DNA from: Amylostereum areolatum
Taxonomy: Eukaryota; Basidiomycota; Agaricomycetes; Russulales; Stereaceae
Direction of reading: 5' to 3'
Assembly (NCBI GenBank): GCA_012932865.1
Contig: SAXG01000022.1
Coordinates: 186,001 to 250,000, forward strand
Length of the DNA stretch: 64,000 nucleotides
The notes under the pieces were generated by a model. It searched no databases, had not been told where the DNA came from, and saw nothing but the letters and a program-made list of their open reading frames with translations. The number at the start of each line of letters is the position of its first letter. The stretch's first letter is position 1. Positions 34,771 to 45,100 of the stretch are shown one piece after another. The translations under genes and the position numbers were made by a program.

Positions 34771-36751
34771 ATGTGGTACCATCTATCTCTTCTCGCAACC
34801 TCGACCCTTGCGCTTGCGGCAACCTCAGTCCCACAATGGAGCTTCGACTTGAAGGAGACCCTTTCAGGGATCGTGGCACTGGAGTCAATTGTCGTGTCAC
34901 CGACGCTTGTCGTCATGTTTGACCGTGCGTATGGTCGGTTTTTGTGTTCCAAACCATGTTAACTGAGCCCGGTATGCGCAGGTATCGGAGACGACCCTCT
35001 GCAGATCAACAATCATTCGGCTTGGGGCGCGCTCTGGAATCTCGAGACGAGCACCGTCAAGGCTCTTGATGTGGTGACGAACACGTTCTGTGCGACTGGT
35101 GGACTTATCAGCAACGGGACCATGGTTTGTCGTCTGCTCCCCCACAACGCAGATGGAGCGGGAGGCTGACTATTTTTCTCTGGTGTGCACAGGTCAGCAT
35201 CGGTGGAGACCCACGCGGATTCCCCGGAGACCCGTCTATGGATCCAGGGCCCAACGCCATTCGGATATTCGAGCCCTGTGCATCCCCAGACGGCGATGGT
35301 TGTCTGCTCTTCGAAGACCCTCAGACGCTTACTCTTTCGGCCCCACGCTGGTACCCTTCATCTGTCCGTATCTTCGACGGCAGCCTCATGATCGTTGGAA
35401 GTAAGGTAGCCTCTACGTCTGAACGGCTTTAATTGACCCCTGTTTACAGGCTCGCGCACAAATGCTATATTTTATAACCCCGCCCCGGAGAACTCGTTTG
35501 AATTCTTCCCACCCAAGGACAACGGTACCGTGCGGCCGTCGGCTTTCCTCGAAAGGACTTTACCTGCAAATATGTTCCCTAGGTATGGTAGAGGCTTCGA
35601 CTTCGTGAGCCAATACAGCAATTAACTTTCTTTACTCCGCCAGAACATTCGCACTCCCCGACGGGCGCATCTTCATCGTCGCAAACAACCAATCCATAAT
35701 CTACGACATCGAAGCAAACACCGAGACCATCCTGCCCGACATCCCCAACGGCGTTCGCGTCAGCAACCCAATCGACGGCTCGGGCATCCTCCTCCCTCTC
35801 TCCCCGCCTGACTACACGCCTGAAGTGCTCATTTGCGGCGGTACCGCGACCGATACTCTCCCAGTGGCGAACCTGTCCTCACAGACACCGGCGACAACCC
35901 AGTGCAGCCGGATCATGCTGACCGACGAGGGCATCGCAAAGGGCTGGGAGGTCGAGCAAATGATTGAGCCGCGCACGATGCTCGAGATGCTGCACCTGCC
36001 CAACGGCCAGGTCCTCATCATCAACGGCGGGCAGTCCGGCTTTGCGGGCTTCGGTCAAGGAGACGGCGTCGGCCAGGTTGCAGACCCCATAGGCAACTCC
36101 AATGCGGACCATGCCGTGGGCACGCCCTCACTGTACACGCCGACGCTTCCTCTAGGCCAACGGATAAGCAACGAGGGCATGCCGACCACGGATATTGCGC
36201 GGTTGTACCACTCGAGCGTCACGCTCACGCCCCAAGGCAACCTTCCTCATCGCGGGAAGTAACCCGAACAACAACGTGACGTTGCCCGGCCCTGACGTGA
36301 AGTTTCCAACTGAGTTTAGGGTACAAACCCTCGACCCGCCATTCATGTTTGTCGAGCGACCCACGATCGGCAGCCTGCCGACCACGATTGGATTTGGGAA
36401 GGAGGTGACGGTACCCGTGGCGATCCCGAGCTCGCTAAACGCGTCCAACATCCAAGGTGATTTCCTCTTGTTCTGCAGTTGTTTGAGTACTGTACTAACG
36501 AATGCTGCTGTAATGTAGTTTCGCTGATGGACCTCGGATTCTCGTCGCACGCGTTCCACTCGAGCGCGCGGCTGGTGTTCATGGATGCGACGGTCTCGCA
36601 GGATCGACAGTCGCTCACGTTCACATTGCCTCCGAACGGGCGCGTATACCCGCCAGGACCGGCGACGGTCTTCCTGACGGTGGACGACGTGACGAGTCCT
36701 GGCGTGCAGACAATCGTTGGGAGCGGTGCGCCACCGCCGACGCTGGAATAA
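34771..36751 (+). CDS. Glyoxal oxidase, copy 2 (one frame break)
   Basis: The six-exon plan is that of copy 1 with identical exon lengths except exon 5 (34771..34924, 34982..35124, 35193..35400, 35450..35582, 35644..36456, 36519..36751). Signal peptide, the Cys of TFCATGG, the Tyr of APRWYPSS, and the Tyr-His of DIARLYHSS are all present. Exon 5 has an insertion of six codons (around [10 protein letters not shown]) and one extra C at 36241..36242, in a stretch where copy 1 reads GGCAACTTCCTC. As written, the protein stops after about 465 residues and loses the C-terminal copper His. Either a sequencing slip or a recent pseudogene. The last exon is identical to that of copy 1. Confidence 0.88.
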
Positions 36752-36881
36752 ACGGGCTAGGGATGATCGTTATTGATGAACCTTATGCATGTATATGTAC
36801 TTCTCTGGGCTGTAGGTGATTCCTCGCATCCGTCGAAATGAGAAAGGCACTTTGTGTAACAAACTTTTCTACCCCAACCTC

Positions 36882-37436
36882 CTACTCGTCGTCAAGGTCC
36901 CACATGATTTCGTACGCACGCCTGACGAGGTCGCGGTGTTTCTCCTCCATCGCACTCAGCTCGAATCCATCCGCAACCCGCTTCCGAGCCAGCCCATCCT
37001 TCCAAAGCTCCCGCCTCTCGGCTGTGTACTTTCAGTCCGAGTCGTCCTCAACCCGCTCGATCTCTTCTCTCGACAGCGCGTACATACACTTCCCGGCGTA
37101 CAATATCCACACCGCGGTGGTAATGATCCACCCTGACCATTCCCCCGGCGGATGCGTGGATGGGTTCTCCAGCACCATCTTTCACGCATGGCGAACCCGA
37201 TCGAGTTGTGAGACAAGGGGTCCTGGCTCTGGCATCGCTTCGGCGGTGGCCGCGCGGTTCTGAGCGTGACGAGGAGGCGGACACGCTTGCCTTGGTCCTG
37301 CGAGGAGTGGGGACGAAGGCATTCATGATCCAACATGACCTCGTGGAATACCCAAGCAGTGGCTTCGGCTAACTGCGCGAACGAGTCAGGGGTGGGTGGA
37401 GGAGAAGATAGCCTCTCCTATGACGGCTCGTTCTTC
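36882..37436 (-). pseudogene. DUF3632-family fragment A (degenerate)
   Basis: Pieces of the family can be read in several frames: ERAVIGEAI and SSTHP, then AWVFHEVMLDHE, PHSSQDQGK, FAMRERW, then WSGWIITTAVWILYAGKCMY, ALSREEIERV, and the C-terminal RDLVRRAYEIMWDLDDE. Compared with the full copies, about 45 residues between the Trp of the 'REMWNG' block and the 'LE..' block are missing, besides several frame breaks. It is the likely inverted-duplicate partner of fragment E at 56.6 kb. Divergent from RNase copy 1. Confidence 0.7.
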
Positions 37437-38244
37437 AACCGGAGTCTTCACCGGGGTACATGCTATTAGGATTAGGTGGTGAGTGTTATTCTTCTGTCTA
37501 TGAACAAAAAGTGACATCTTATACACAGTGCGCACGGTGGGCTACGATGGGCCTGCCGTGTGTACTATTCATGTGACTTCAAGTTCATGGCGATGGATCC
37601 AACCTTGTCGTGCAGGGAGGCTGTAGCCACACTGGTCATTAGAAAACATTGTTGGGTTAGATACCGCTATGGCCGACGTTTCCACAGGTTGGGGATGTCT
37701 CGGTGTTGGAGTGCTGAGCGCTGATCGTGTGGTCTCTCCAGGTCTTCCCTTGTGTTCGGCCCACGTCATCGCGAAGAAAGGGCCATGTTGATGCTTTCTT
37801 CTAGGGTCGGTACACATACTCAGTACTGGCCACCGACGAGCGTGGACTGAGCTGGAACACAATATCAGCGCTCAGGGTTTCGCTTGTGCGCTTTTGCTGG
37901 CGATCTCGGACACTGTCTGTCCCCCCATATCACTTGGCCAGCGGCAAGATGATGTAGGTAAAATGAACCTGACCATGGTTCACACTCATCCTCATCCACG
38001 CGCCCGCGCCCAAGTCGCATGCTCCGTCAAACGTGATGGTGAACTCGGCGATGGTACCCCGAGGAGATCGGTTCTGGGCATAGCGACGCACGACAGTCAT
38101 GGGCTCTACCAACCCTTGCGCCGGTCTACCAGCTTTCACTCTACCTGCCCCGTACTGCTATAAAAGGATAGCTCACGCACAGACCCAGCTCCTCACCAAC
38201 ACGTCTATCCTTTTTCCTCGTTCACGATTTTACTTTCCTTCTTC
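37437..38244. promoter_or_regulatory. Upstream region of RNase copy 1, with TATA box
   Basis: TATAAAAG at 38159..38166 lies 79 bp before the ATG. From about 37670 rightwards the sequence matches, in reverse orientation, the region upstream of RNase copy 3 (55818-56400), so the promoter was duplicated too. Confidence 0.6.
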
Positions 38245-38876
38245 ATGAAATTCTCGTCGTCCCTCTTCTTCCTTGCCTTCGTCGCTGGCGCGTCTGCACG
38301 TGCCACCTGTGGTACGATCGTCTACAGCGACGATGATATCACTAACGCCATCACGAAGGGCCTCTCCCTCCCCATCGTTCCAAGTACGTAACTTCGTCGA
38401 GCCTTGAAGATGAACCTATACATACTTACTTTCCTCTATCTATCCACCTCTCCTTCTTTAGAGAGATACCCACACGGTAACCTACATCACTATCCACCGT
38501 AACGTGCTTTTGGATTGCTGATTTTTACATCAGTATACAGGTACGATGACGAAGGACGTGTAACGCTGCACTGTACTGGCGATATGTACGAAATAGTAGG
38601 TCTATCGTCCTCTGACATCCAAAGGACGGATGACCTCACCTATGCCCTGCACCAGTACCCGATCCTCGAATCCAGACAGATCTATAATAACGATCGCGCA
38701 CCTGGACCCGACCGTGTTGTTTACACTCCTGATGGCCAATACTGCGGGTGCGTATTCTTTTGCCCCTGCTGTGACTATACGAGAAGTCTAACCACGACCA
38801 TTCATTCTCGTCGGCTAGGCTCATCACTCATACTGATGTCTCCGTGTTTGGGTTCCAGTCCTGCATTGAGGGTTGA
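38245..38876 (+). CDS. Secreted T1-type ribonuclease, copy 1 (catalytic Glu not conserved)
   Basis: Five exons (38245..38383, 38462..38476, 38534..38595, 38656..38747, 38819..38876) give 121 residues with an open frame. A signal peptide (MKFSSSLFFLAFVAGASA) precedes a small fold with four Cys. RNase T1-family residues: His in the micro-exon RYPH, Arg in PDRVVY, His in LITHTD. The position of the catalytic Glu, just before Y-P-I-L, reads Ile (MYEI then YPIL), while copies 2 and 3 have Glu there. If the splice is right the enzyme should be inactive or altered. Compared with copy 3 it also lacks roughly ten residues after the signal peptide. It lies between two degenerate DUF3632 fragments. Confidence 0.82.
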
Positions 38877-39234
38877 TTCCTCCCGCCTTGTTTCTCGGAC
38901 CGCGAAGACAGCGGGGCGGGGTGTGTGGACGGCGATGACAGGTGTATCGGGCTTTCATTATTTATACTAGGACCTCGCCTTGTACGATGAGTCCATGGAT
39001 TGTTTAGAGCGTCAAGCTCTCAATTATTATTTATGTTGGTCACAAAAACATTTGGCGTACACACAACACTGGAGCGTCTCAAGAGTCTTCCCGCCATCAT
39101 AGTCGTCGCCGTTTACAATGGCTTCACGTACCATTACGTGTTTATCGAACTGTTCAATAAGACTGGACTTGAGTAAGTAGTCACTGTACCACGTACATAT
39201 TCCGATCTTGTCTGCATATTCTTGTCTCGGTACA

Positions 39235-39707
39235 TTATATCTTAAAGCTGCCATCGAGGTCTTGCATGACTTGGTACGCATGTCTGACCAGCTCGCGATC
39301 GTTCTCCGGCAGCTCGGCCAGCTCGGAACTGTCCGCGATCCACTAGGCTCGGCCTCTCCTTCCAAAGCTCCCCGCGACTAACGCGTTGATCGCCGTCCAC
39401 TCCTCGACCGTGTGGTTTTCTAGCTGGCCATTCCATAGATCGTGGAAGACGACCTTGAACGACAGTTACCCCGACATCTTATCCTCGACGCCCTCCCAGT
39501 GGGCGCCGATGGCGCGGCTTTCCAGTCAGACGATCAGGCCGGCGAGCTTGTCCTGATCTCACGAGGTGTGGGCGACGTGAAGATCCAAGAGAACGTTGTA
39601 GAACGGCCAATGATCGGCGTTGGCGAGCTCGAGCTCGTACTCCGAGAGGGAGAAGGGTAGGAGGAAATATAGGCCTCGATGGCCATTTCGATAGCAGTAA
39701 CGTCCAT
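39235..39707 (-). pseudogene. DUF3632-family fragment B (degenerate)
   Basis: The start MDVTAIEMAIEAYISSYPSP matches gene D at 54.1 kb. Out-of-frame pieces continue (EYELELANAD, DQDKLAGLI with in-frame stops, LWNGQLENHTVEEWTAINA). It then jumps directly to the C-terminal part (SSELAELPENDRELVRHAYQ and VMQDLDG), so roughly 100 residues of the core are gone. It sits tail-to-tail with RNase copy 1, mirroring gene D and RNase copy 3. Confidence 0.75.
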
Positions 39708-39944
39708 GCTATGGTGTGTCGTGAACAGTTTCACTCCGTCGAGGAACGTGGTTTCTTATGTGCACGATGGATGCAGTAGTGGCCATTAGCGCTGATGTAG
39801 AGTGATACGTCGAACCCGCGAAGGCCGTATTGTGGCAGTGGCATGGCTCGTTCCTCTTTCTAGATGTTTCAACCTTACGCTGCACGACTGTAACGTATTT
39901 GCATAGATAAAACAAGAATGCGAACGTTTGAGCATGCATTCTTT

Positions 39945-40638
39945 TTACTGAACACCGCGATCGAGGTCTTCCATGACTTTATGCGCACGTTTGACCAGCT
40001 CGCGCTCGTCGTCCGCCACAACCGCCTCCGAACCGTCCCCGATCTGCCTGAAGCCGTCCTTCCAAAGCTGCCACCTCCCGATCGAATATCCGTCCGGGCC
40101 GTCCTTCCACCGCGCCCCGCCCCTCGTCGTCCGCGTCCACTCCCGTCCCTCCTCCCTCGACAGCGCATACATCCGCCGCCCAGCGTACAAGACCCACACC
40201 GCCGCCGCCGGGATCCACCCGCCCGTCGTCGCCTCATCCTCCAAAGCCGCGCGCATCGCCCATATCCCGAACGGGTCGAAGTTGCTGATCTCCGCCTGCG
40301 CGAGGCGCGCGACGAACGCGTTGAGCGCCGTCCACTGCTCGACCGTGTTCTCTTCCAGCTCGCCGTTCCACAGCTCGCGGATGTTGAGTCCGAGCGGGTA
40401 CAGCTCGGGGGAAGCGTCCGTCGCGGCCGCGCGGGCCTTTAGCGAGGCGAGCAGGCCGACGAGCCTATCTTGGTCTTGGGAGGAATGAGTAGTGCGAAGC
40501 CGGACGTGGGCCAAGATCGCGTCGTAGACGTGTTCGGGGTCGGCGATTGGCTAGCTTATCGAGAGCGCCCTCGTGCCCAGGGGTAGACGCAGAGGAGAGG
40601 TATGCGGTGATGGACTCTTGAACGATATTTCCCGACAT
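39945..40638 (-). CDS. DUF3632-family protein C (near full length, one frame break)
   Basis: The start MSGNIVQESITAYLSSASTP leads to LDKLAN, then after one extra base at about 40542..40545 to ADPEHVYDAILAHVRLRTTH. The frame then runs unbroken through YPLGLNIRELWNGE, VEQWTALNAFVARLAQAE, FGIWAMRAALEDE, WIPAAAVWVLYAGRRMYALS, WKDGPDGYSIGRWQLWKDGF and ERELVKRAHKVMEDLD, for about 230 residues. It has no signal peptide or membrane segment, so it is expected in the cytosol. I assign DUF3632 by recalled family pattern; its biochemical role is unknown. A TATA box sits at 40679..40685. It is divergent from RNase copy 2. Confidence 0.75.
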
Positions 40639-41041
40639 TGCTGGTGAGTTGCTCAAATTCATTTCTCGGGGAACAGGGCTTTATACCGTGGACCCAGTCG
40701 TCGTCGATGTTGGAGCGCGTCATCGCTGTGCACGTGTCCGTCGTTCCTCGCCTTAACGAGCCTCAACCGCACGTTCTCCTTTGACCTCGCCAAGCATGTG
40801 CACTGGAACGAAGACGAGCATATGGAACGGATGATAATCGGGGACGACGACCACGCGCCAGAGTGCCAAATTACGCTACTCCTCCACGCGTGCGCCGGCT
40901 TATCGCGCTCATTGGTCCCGCTTTTCTCTTGGTCCTCCAAGAACCGTTCGTCCTTCTCGTGCGATCAACTGCCATATATAAGGCATGCGTTCTGCTTGAT
41001 GGCAACGTCAGACCTCCCTGGGATCTCCCCGCCTTCTCGAA
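40639..41041. promoter_or_regulatory. Divergent promoter of DUF3632 gene C and RNase copy 2
   Basis: TATAAAG on the minus strand at 40679..40685 faces left and TATATAAG on the plus strand at 40975..40982 faces right. The pair share about 400 bp, which would allow joint regulation. Confidence 0.6.
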
Positions 41042-41692
41042 ATGTTCATCCAAACCCTCGTCCTCCTCGCTTCGGCCGTCGCCTCGTTCGCGAGCCCCAT
41101 CGAGAGTCGTGCGTGGCCGTCGGGGACCGTCACTTGCGGTAGCCACAGCTACAGCGTCTCCGCGGTCAAGGCTGCCGTCTCCCAAGGGTACTCTCTCATC
41201 AACGACCCCGTCGGCTCCAGTGCGTTTTTTCCTTCTGAGTGTTCCCCGAGATCGTGAACTGACACCACGTTCTCGTGCTCCTACAGACAGCTACCCGCAC
41301 AGTAAGCTATCCACCCTATAATCAACACCCTTCTGGATCACTGATCACTGGCGTTGTGTCAGAGTACAACAACTACGAGGGTCTCGAGTTGTACTGCACT
41401 GGCGAGAAGTCCTATGAAGAGGTAAGCCCGTCTCCGTTCTCCCGGCGAAACACAACCGAACCCATATGCTTGTGCTCCAGTTCCCCATCCTCTCTTCTGG
41501 TTCGCTCTACACCGGCGGCAGCCCCGGTGCAGACCGTGTCGTCTTCTCCACCAACGGTGTCTACTGCGCGTGCGTGTCCCCTACCTATCTTTTGACGACA
41601 TCGCCAGGTCTTACCTTCGGTCCTTATCGCCTAGGGTCGTCACCCACACAGGCGCGAGCGGCAACAACTTCGTCTCCTGCAACGGCGACTAG
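41042..41692 (+). CDS. Secreted T1-type ribonuclease, copy 2 (all catalytic residues present)
   Basis: Five exons (41042..41219, 41287..41301, 41363..41421, 41481..41569, 41635..41692) give 132 residues. A signal peptide (MFIQTLVLLASAVASFASP) is followed by the mature fold: TCGSHSYS, SYPHKYNNYEG, CTGEKSYEE joined to FPILSSG, SPGADRVVFS and THTGASGNNFVSC. These supply the His, Glu, Arg and His of RNase T1 (His40, Glu58, Arg77, His92) plus four Cys. The family cleaves single-stranded RNA after guanine. It is not a ribotoxin of the sarcin type, lacking the long loops. The second exon is only 15 nt and carries the first catalytic His. Confidence 0.92.
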
Positions 41693-42128
41693 TTGACCGA
41701 CCATGCTTGGGATTAGGAGGGGGACGGCGTCCCACGAGACTGAAGGGTGTATTTCAGGAACAACTGTACTTTGTGTGTACCATAAACCCTGTCGCCTTCT
41801 TCCGTGGAGTGATCGTCCATTTTGCATGGGCTGATGAGCACAATCTGCACGCCAAACCTGCCGCACCCCCCAGAGCCACAGAACCGCTTCTTCCAACCGT
41901 ACTATTGTGTACCCGTCACGCCATGGGACCGTTCAGCTCTGTCGGAGTGGCATGCAAACCGGTGATACTCGGAAGCTCCATCCCTACCTAGATACAAGGG
42001 TTGACTAGTTGACTCCCTCGACGTGAACGTCTCGCTCTTCCGAATGGATCCAATGTAGCGTGATACACAACGGCGCCTCCTTCGACGCGAGCGGGAGGGT
42101 TACACCCCGTCTTAAATTCCTGTCCATG
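41693..42128. other. Intergenic region between convergent genes
   Basis: No gene or repeat is recognised. Confidence 0.45.
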
Positions 42129-45100
42129 TCAAGCACGAAAGCACCAGTACACATAAATCACCACGATATAAATTACACCATCGTCAGAGGCTGCAACAGC
42201 GATCCCATCCCCGTCGCAGGCGACGCCGAAACCCTGGCCCCCGCCCGCCCTCGCCCCCGCCGCCTCGTTCGTCTTGCACCAACACCCGCACCCGGCCGCA
42301 CACGCGAGGACGTCCGCCGCCCTCCAGCACGAGATATGGCTGACGTGCTGGCACGACAGGCAGCTGTACGATAACCCTGTAGGGAAGAGACGGCCGGTGA
42401 GAACGACGATGGACCCGACAAGGCATCAGGAAACACGGAGAGAACGTTCGCGGACCTTTGACGGGCAGACGGCAGAATGAGCACAGCGGCATCGTCAGCC
42501 GCGCGCCGCACTCCAGACACATCCTGTGCCCTCTCGGCGCATCCTTGTTCCCGCACTGGGTGCACAGAATCGTGGTGCCTACGCATCTCGTCAGCACCAG
42601 CCCGAGGGTACAGAGATGCAAAAGCGCAAGGCGTACCCAGAGCGTGGTCCTCGTCCTCGTCCAGCCTGCCCGCGCGCGCCATCAGCTTCCGATCCACCGC
42701 CTTGAGCAGCTCGATCCGTTTGTGCAGCAGCTGCCACCTGAACAATATCTCCGCGTACGCGACGACGTGCCCGACCAGCTGCCCCACAAACTCAGGTTTG
42801 AACAGGTCCATAGCCTTCGCCCTGTGCCCCAACAGTCCCGTCAGCACATCCCGGCATCCAAGCACAACGCTACAAAGCACGCACCGCTCGGCGCGTATCC
42901 CAGGCCGAAGATCGCATATGACGATGCTCGCGCTCGCGGGCGTCTTCGCGGTGACGACCTGGGAGAACGTCGGCCGTCTCGATCCCGGGGCGGCGGTCGG
43001 GGCGGCGTGTCCTCCCGAGGCGAACGTCACCGACAGCCGCGTCGTGTTGGCGCCAACGGCCGCGTCCGGCCAGCTCTTCATCGTCGGCGACGGATACCGT
43101 CTCGGCGAGTCCGACGTATTCCTAGGCGCCGCCGGCCGGAACTGGGGGCTGTCAGCTAGGGTCGTCCGCCGTCGCCTCCCGCCGCCTGGGACGGGGATCC
43201 CCGCTACCACGTCCGCGCTTGCGGCGGCGTTGGCGATCGCGATCGCGTTTGTGTTTGCGTTCTCGTTGGCGGCGTTGGGAGTTTCCACCGCGCCTGACAC
43301 GAACTGTCGCACATTCCCTGTGTTGAAGAGGCTGGACCAAGAGCCGCGGGAGGAAGAGAGAGGACAGGGAGGTGGAGAGGACGTTCGTGGTTGGAGAAGA
43401 AGCGGGCCTTGTCCACCCTGGGGAAGGCGGGACGCCGCGTCGTCGCATGCCAAAGTAGTCCGTGCGTTGGATTGCTGAAGACGGCGTGGACGCGTTCGGA
43501 GACGCGACGCGAACAGGCGGGCATTTGGAAACTTCGGAGAAAGGCAACGATCAGAGAGTCGTCGGAAGCTGGGAGTATAACACGACAGCGTACCAGGTGG
43601 GGTCGGACGGTACATCTTCAAAACGAGCACGGCCAGAATCGCCAACATTTGGATGTCCTTCTCCCTTGCGAACCCATCGTACCTGTGATACCACTGGTGA
43701 GAAAGAAGGGTTGAGCCAGGGGCGAAAAATCCCTCACAACTCCATGACAAGATGGTAAGTAAGCGGGTTCGCCCCCCACGTCCCATCCAGGTCACCACCC
43801 GCCCTTGACTTGTTAAAGAGCATGCCCACCGTCTCGAAGAACCTCTTATGATCGCCCCTTCCATACTTTGCCGCCACCGCCGCATTTTTCTCGCACATCT
43901 CCACCGGGTCGAGCCCTAAGACATGCTCGTCCGCCATCTCCCTTCCCGCATTGACCGCGTACGACTCGTCCTTCAAGAACACCGTGCTGGTCCTGGTCGG
44001 GAGCAACGCGTAGCTCGCAGGAATCTCGTCGAGTGCCGCCCGGGACGTCTCGGAGGGGCGGCGCTGCTTGTGGCGGGAGAACATGAGGAGGTTCGTCATG
44101 ATGTGGAGGATGTTGTCGCCCTCGTCGACCATGCTAGACCGCGACGACGACGAGACGGTATGGTCTTGCGAGGCGACGGCCAGCCGACGGACGGCGTCCG
44201 ATATGAGCGCAGGCGACTTGAACAGTCTCGGGATAGATTCGGATGGCTTAGGCCGAGAGGCCACGGAGGGGGAGGTGGAGAGCTCGTTGAGTATATTGCG
44301 AACGATGCGTGGCGGCGCACGGTTGAAGCAAACAAGGCTGCCTGTCCGTCTGTCAGCACGCGTATAGGGACACCGAACGAAGGAACGAAGACGCACCATC
44401 TGGACCAAAGACACCCTGCGACGTCCTCGGTTCCGCGATGTTCTTGTCGTTGTGCAAAATGTTGACCGCCGCGTCCCTTCCCTTGCGCACCGGCCGAAAC
44501 GCCGCCTTCCTCGTCCGAGGACGTGTCCATGTCCATATGCACCGGATGGCGCTCCTCGTCGTCCTCGTCCCCCAGAAGCAGGAACTTTAAGCAAGCCTCC
44601 AGGCAGGGCGGCCGCCGTTCTAACATGCTCCGAAGACGACGTAGCATGTGCGCGCGACTGCGAAGAGGGATGAGGGGTGTCGGTTCAATGTCGACGGCGG
44701 GCGCGTTCCCAGGATACGATTGGGGGTATTCCTTCGGAAATGTGAACGTCACGCGGACAAAGACAGAGGAGGTCTCGCCCCAGGGACCATTCAAGCCCAA
44801 AGTGCACGTCCGCCTCTTGGTCAAATCGTGCTGGGTGGTTCAAGTCAGTCGGAATCCGGCGAACCGCACCGATGCGACGCCTACCTTTTCCAGCTTGATT
44901 TTGAACGACGCCAACTTCGTCAACGTGGAAGTTATCCTAAGAAAATATGAGCGGATGTCTCGACGACCACGAAAAACGAGACCCTTACTCGTCCTGCAAA
45001 GCTCAGAGGCTCCACATCATCCTCCCGCCTCCCGCGACTGCTGCTCCGCCTGTGCATCCCCCTTCCACTGCTCGGCTCTCTTGACGTCGGACGACTACGA

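Larger units (their letters stand above)
37670..39840 (+). repeat. Inverted-duplication arm 1 (RNase 1 with DUF3632 fragment B)
   Basis: Pairs in reverse with about 53960..56400. Matching landmarks include gctgacgtttccacagg/gccgacgtttccacagg, atcagcgctca, the RNase signal-peptide region, ttggtcacaaaaaca, and gaacccgcgaaggccgta at the far end. Edges are estimated by eye. Confidence 0.75.

Noticed and set aside
41042..41692. Ribotoxin (sarcin/restrictocin type)
   Set aside because: The protein is the short T1-type without the long loops that target the ribosome; only general ribonuclease activity is supported.
42173..43885. A 570-codon minus-strand open frame taken as a single gene
   Set aside because: It runs through introns of WDR59; the true coding blocks (LFNTGNVRQF, FVGQLVGHVVAYAEIL, RING cysteines) lie in more than one frame.
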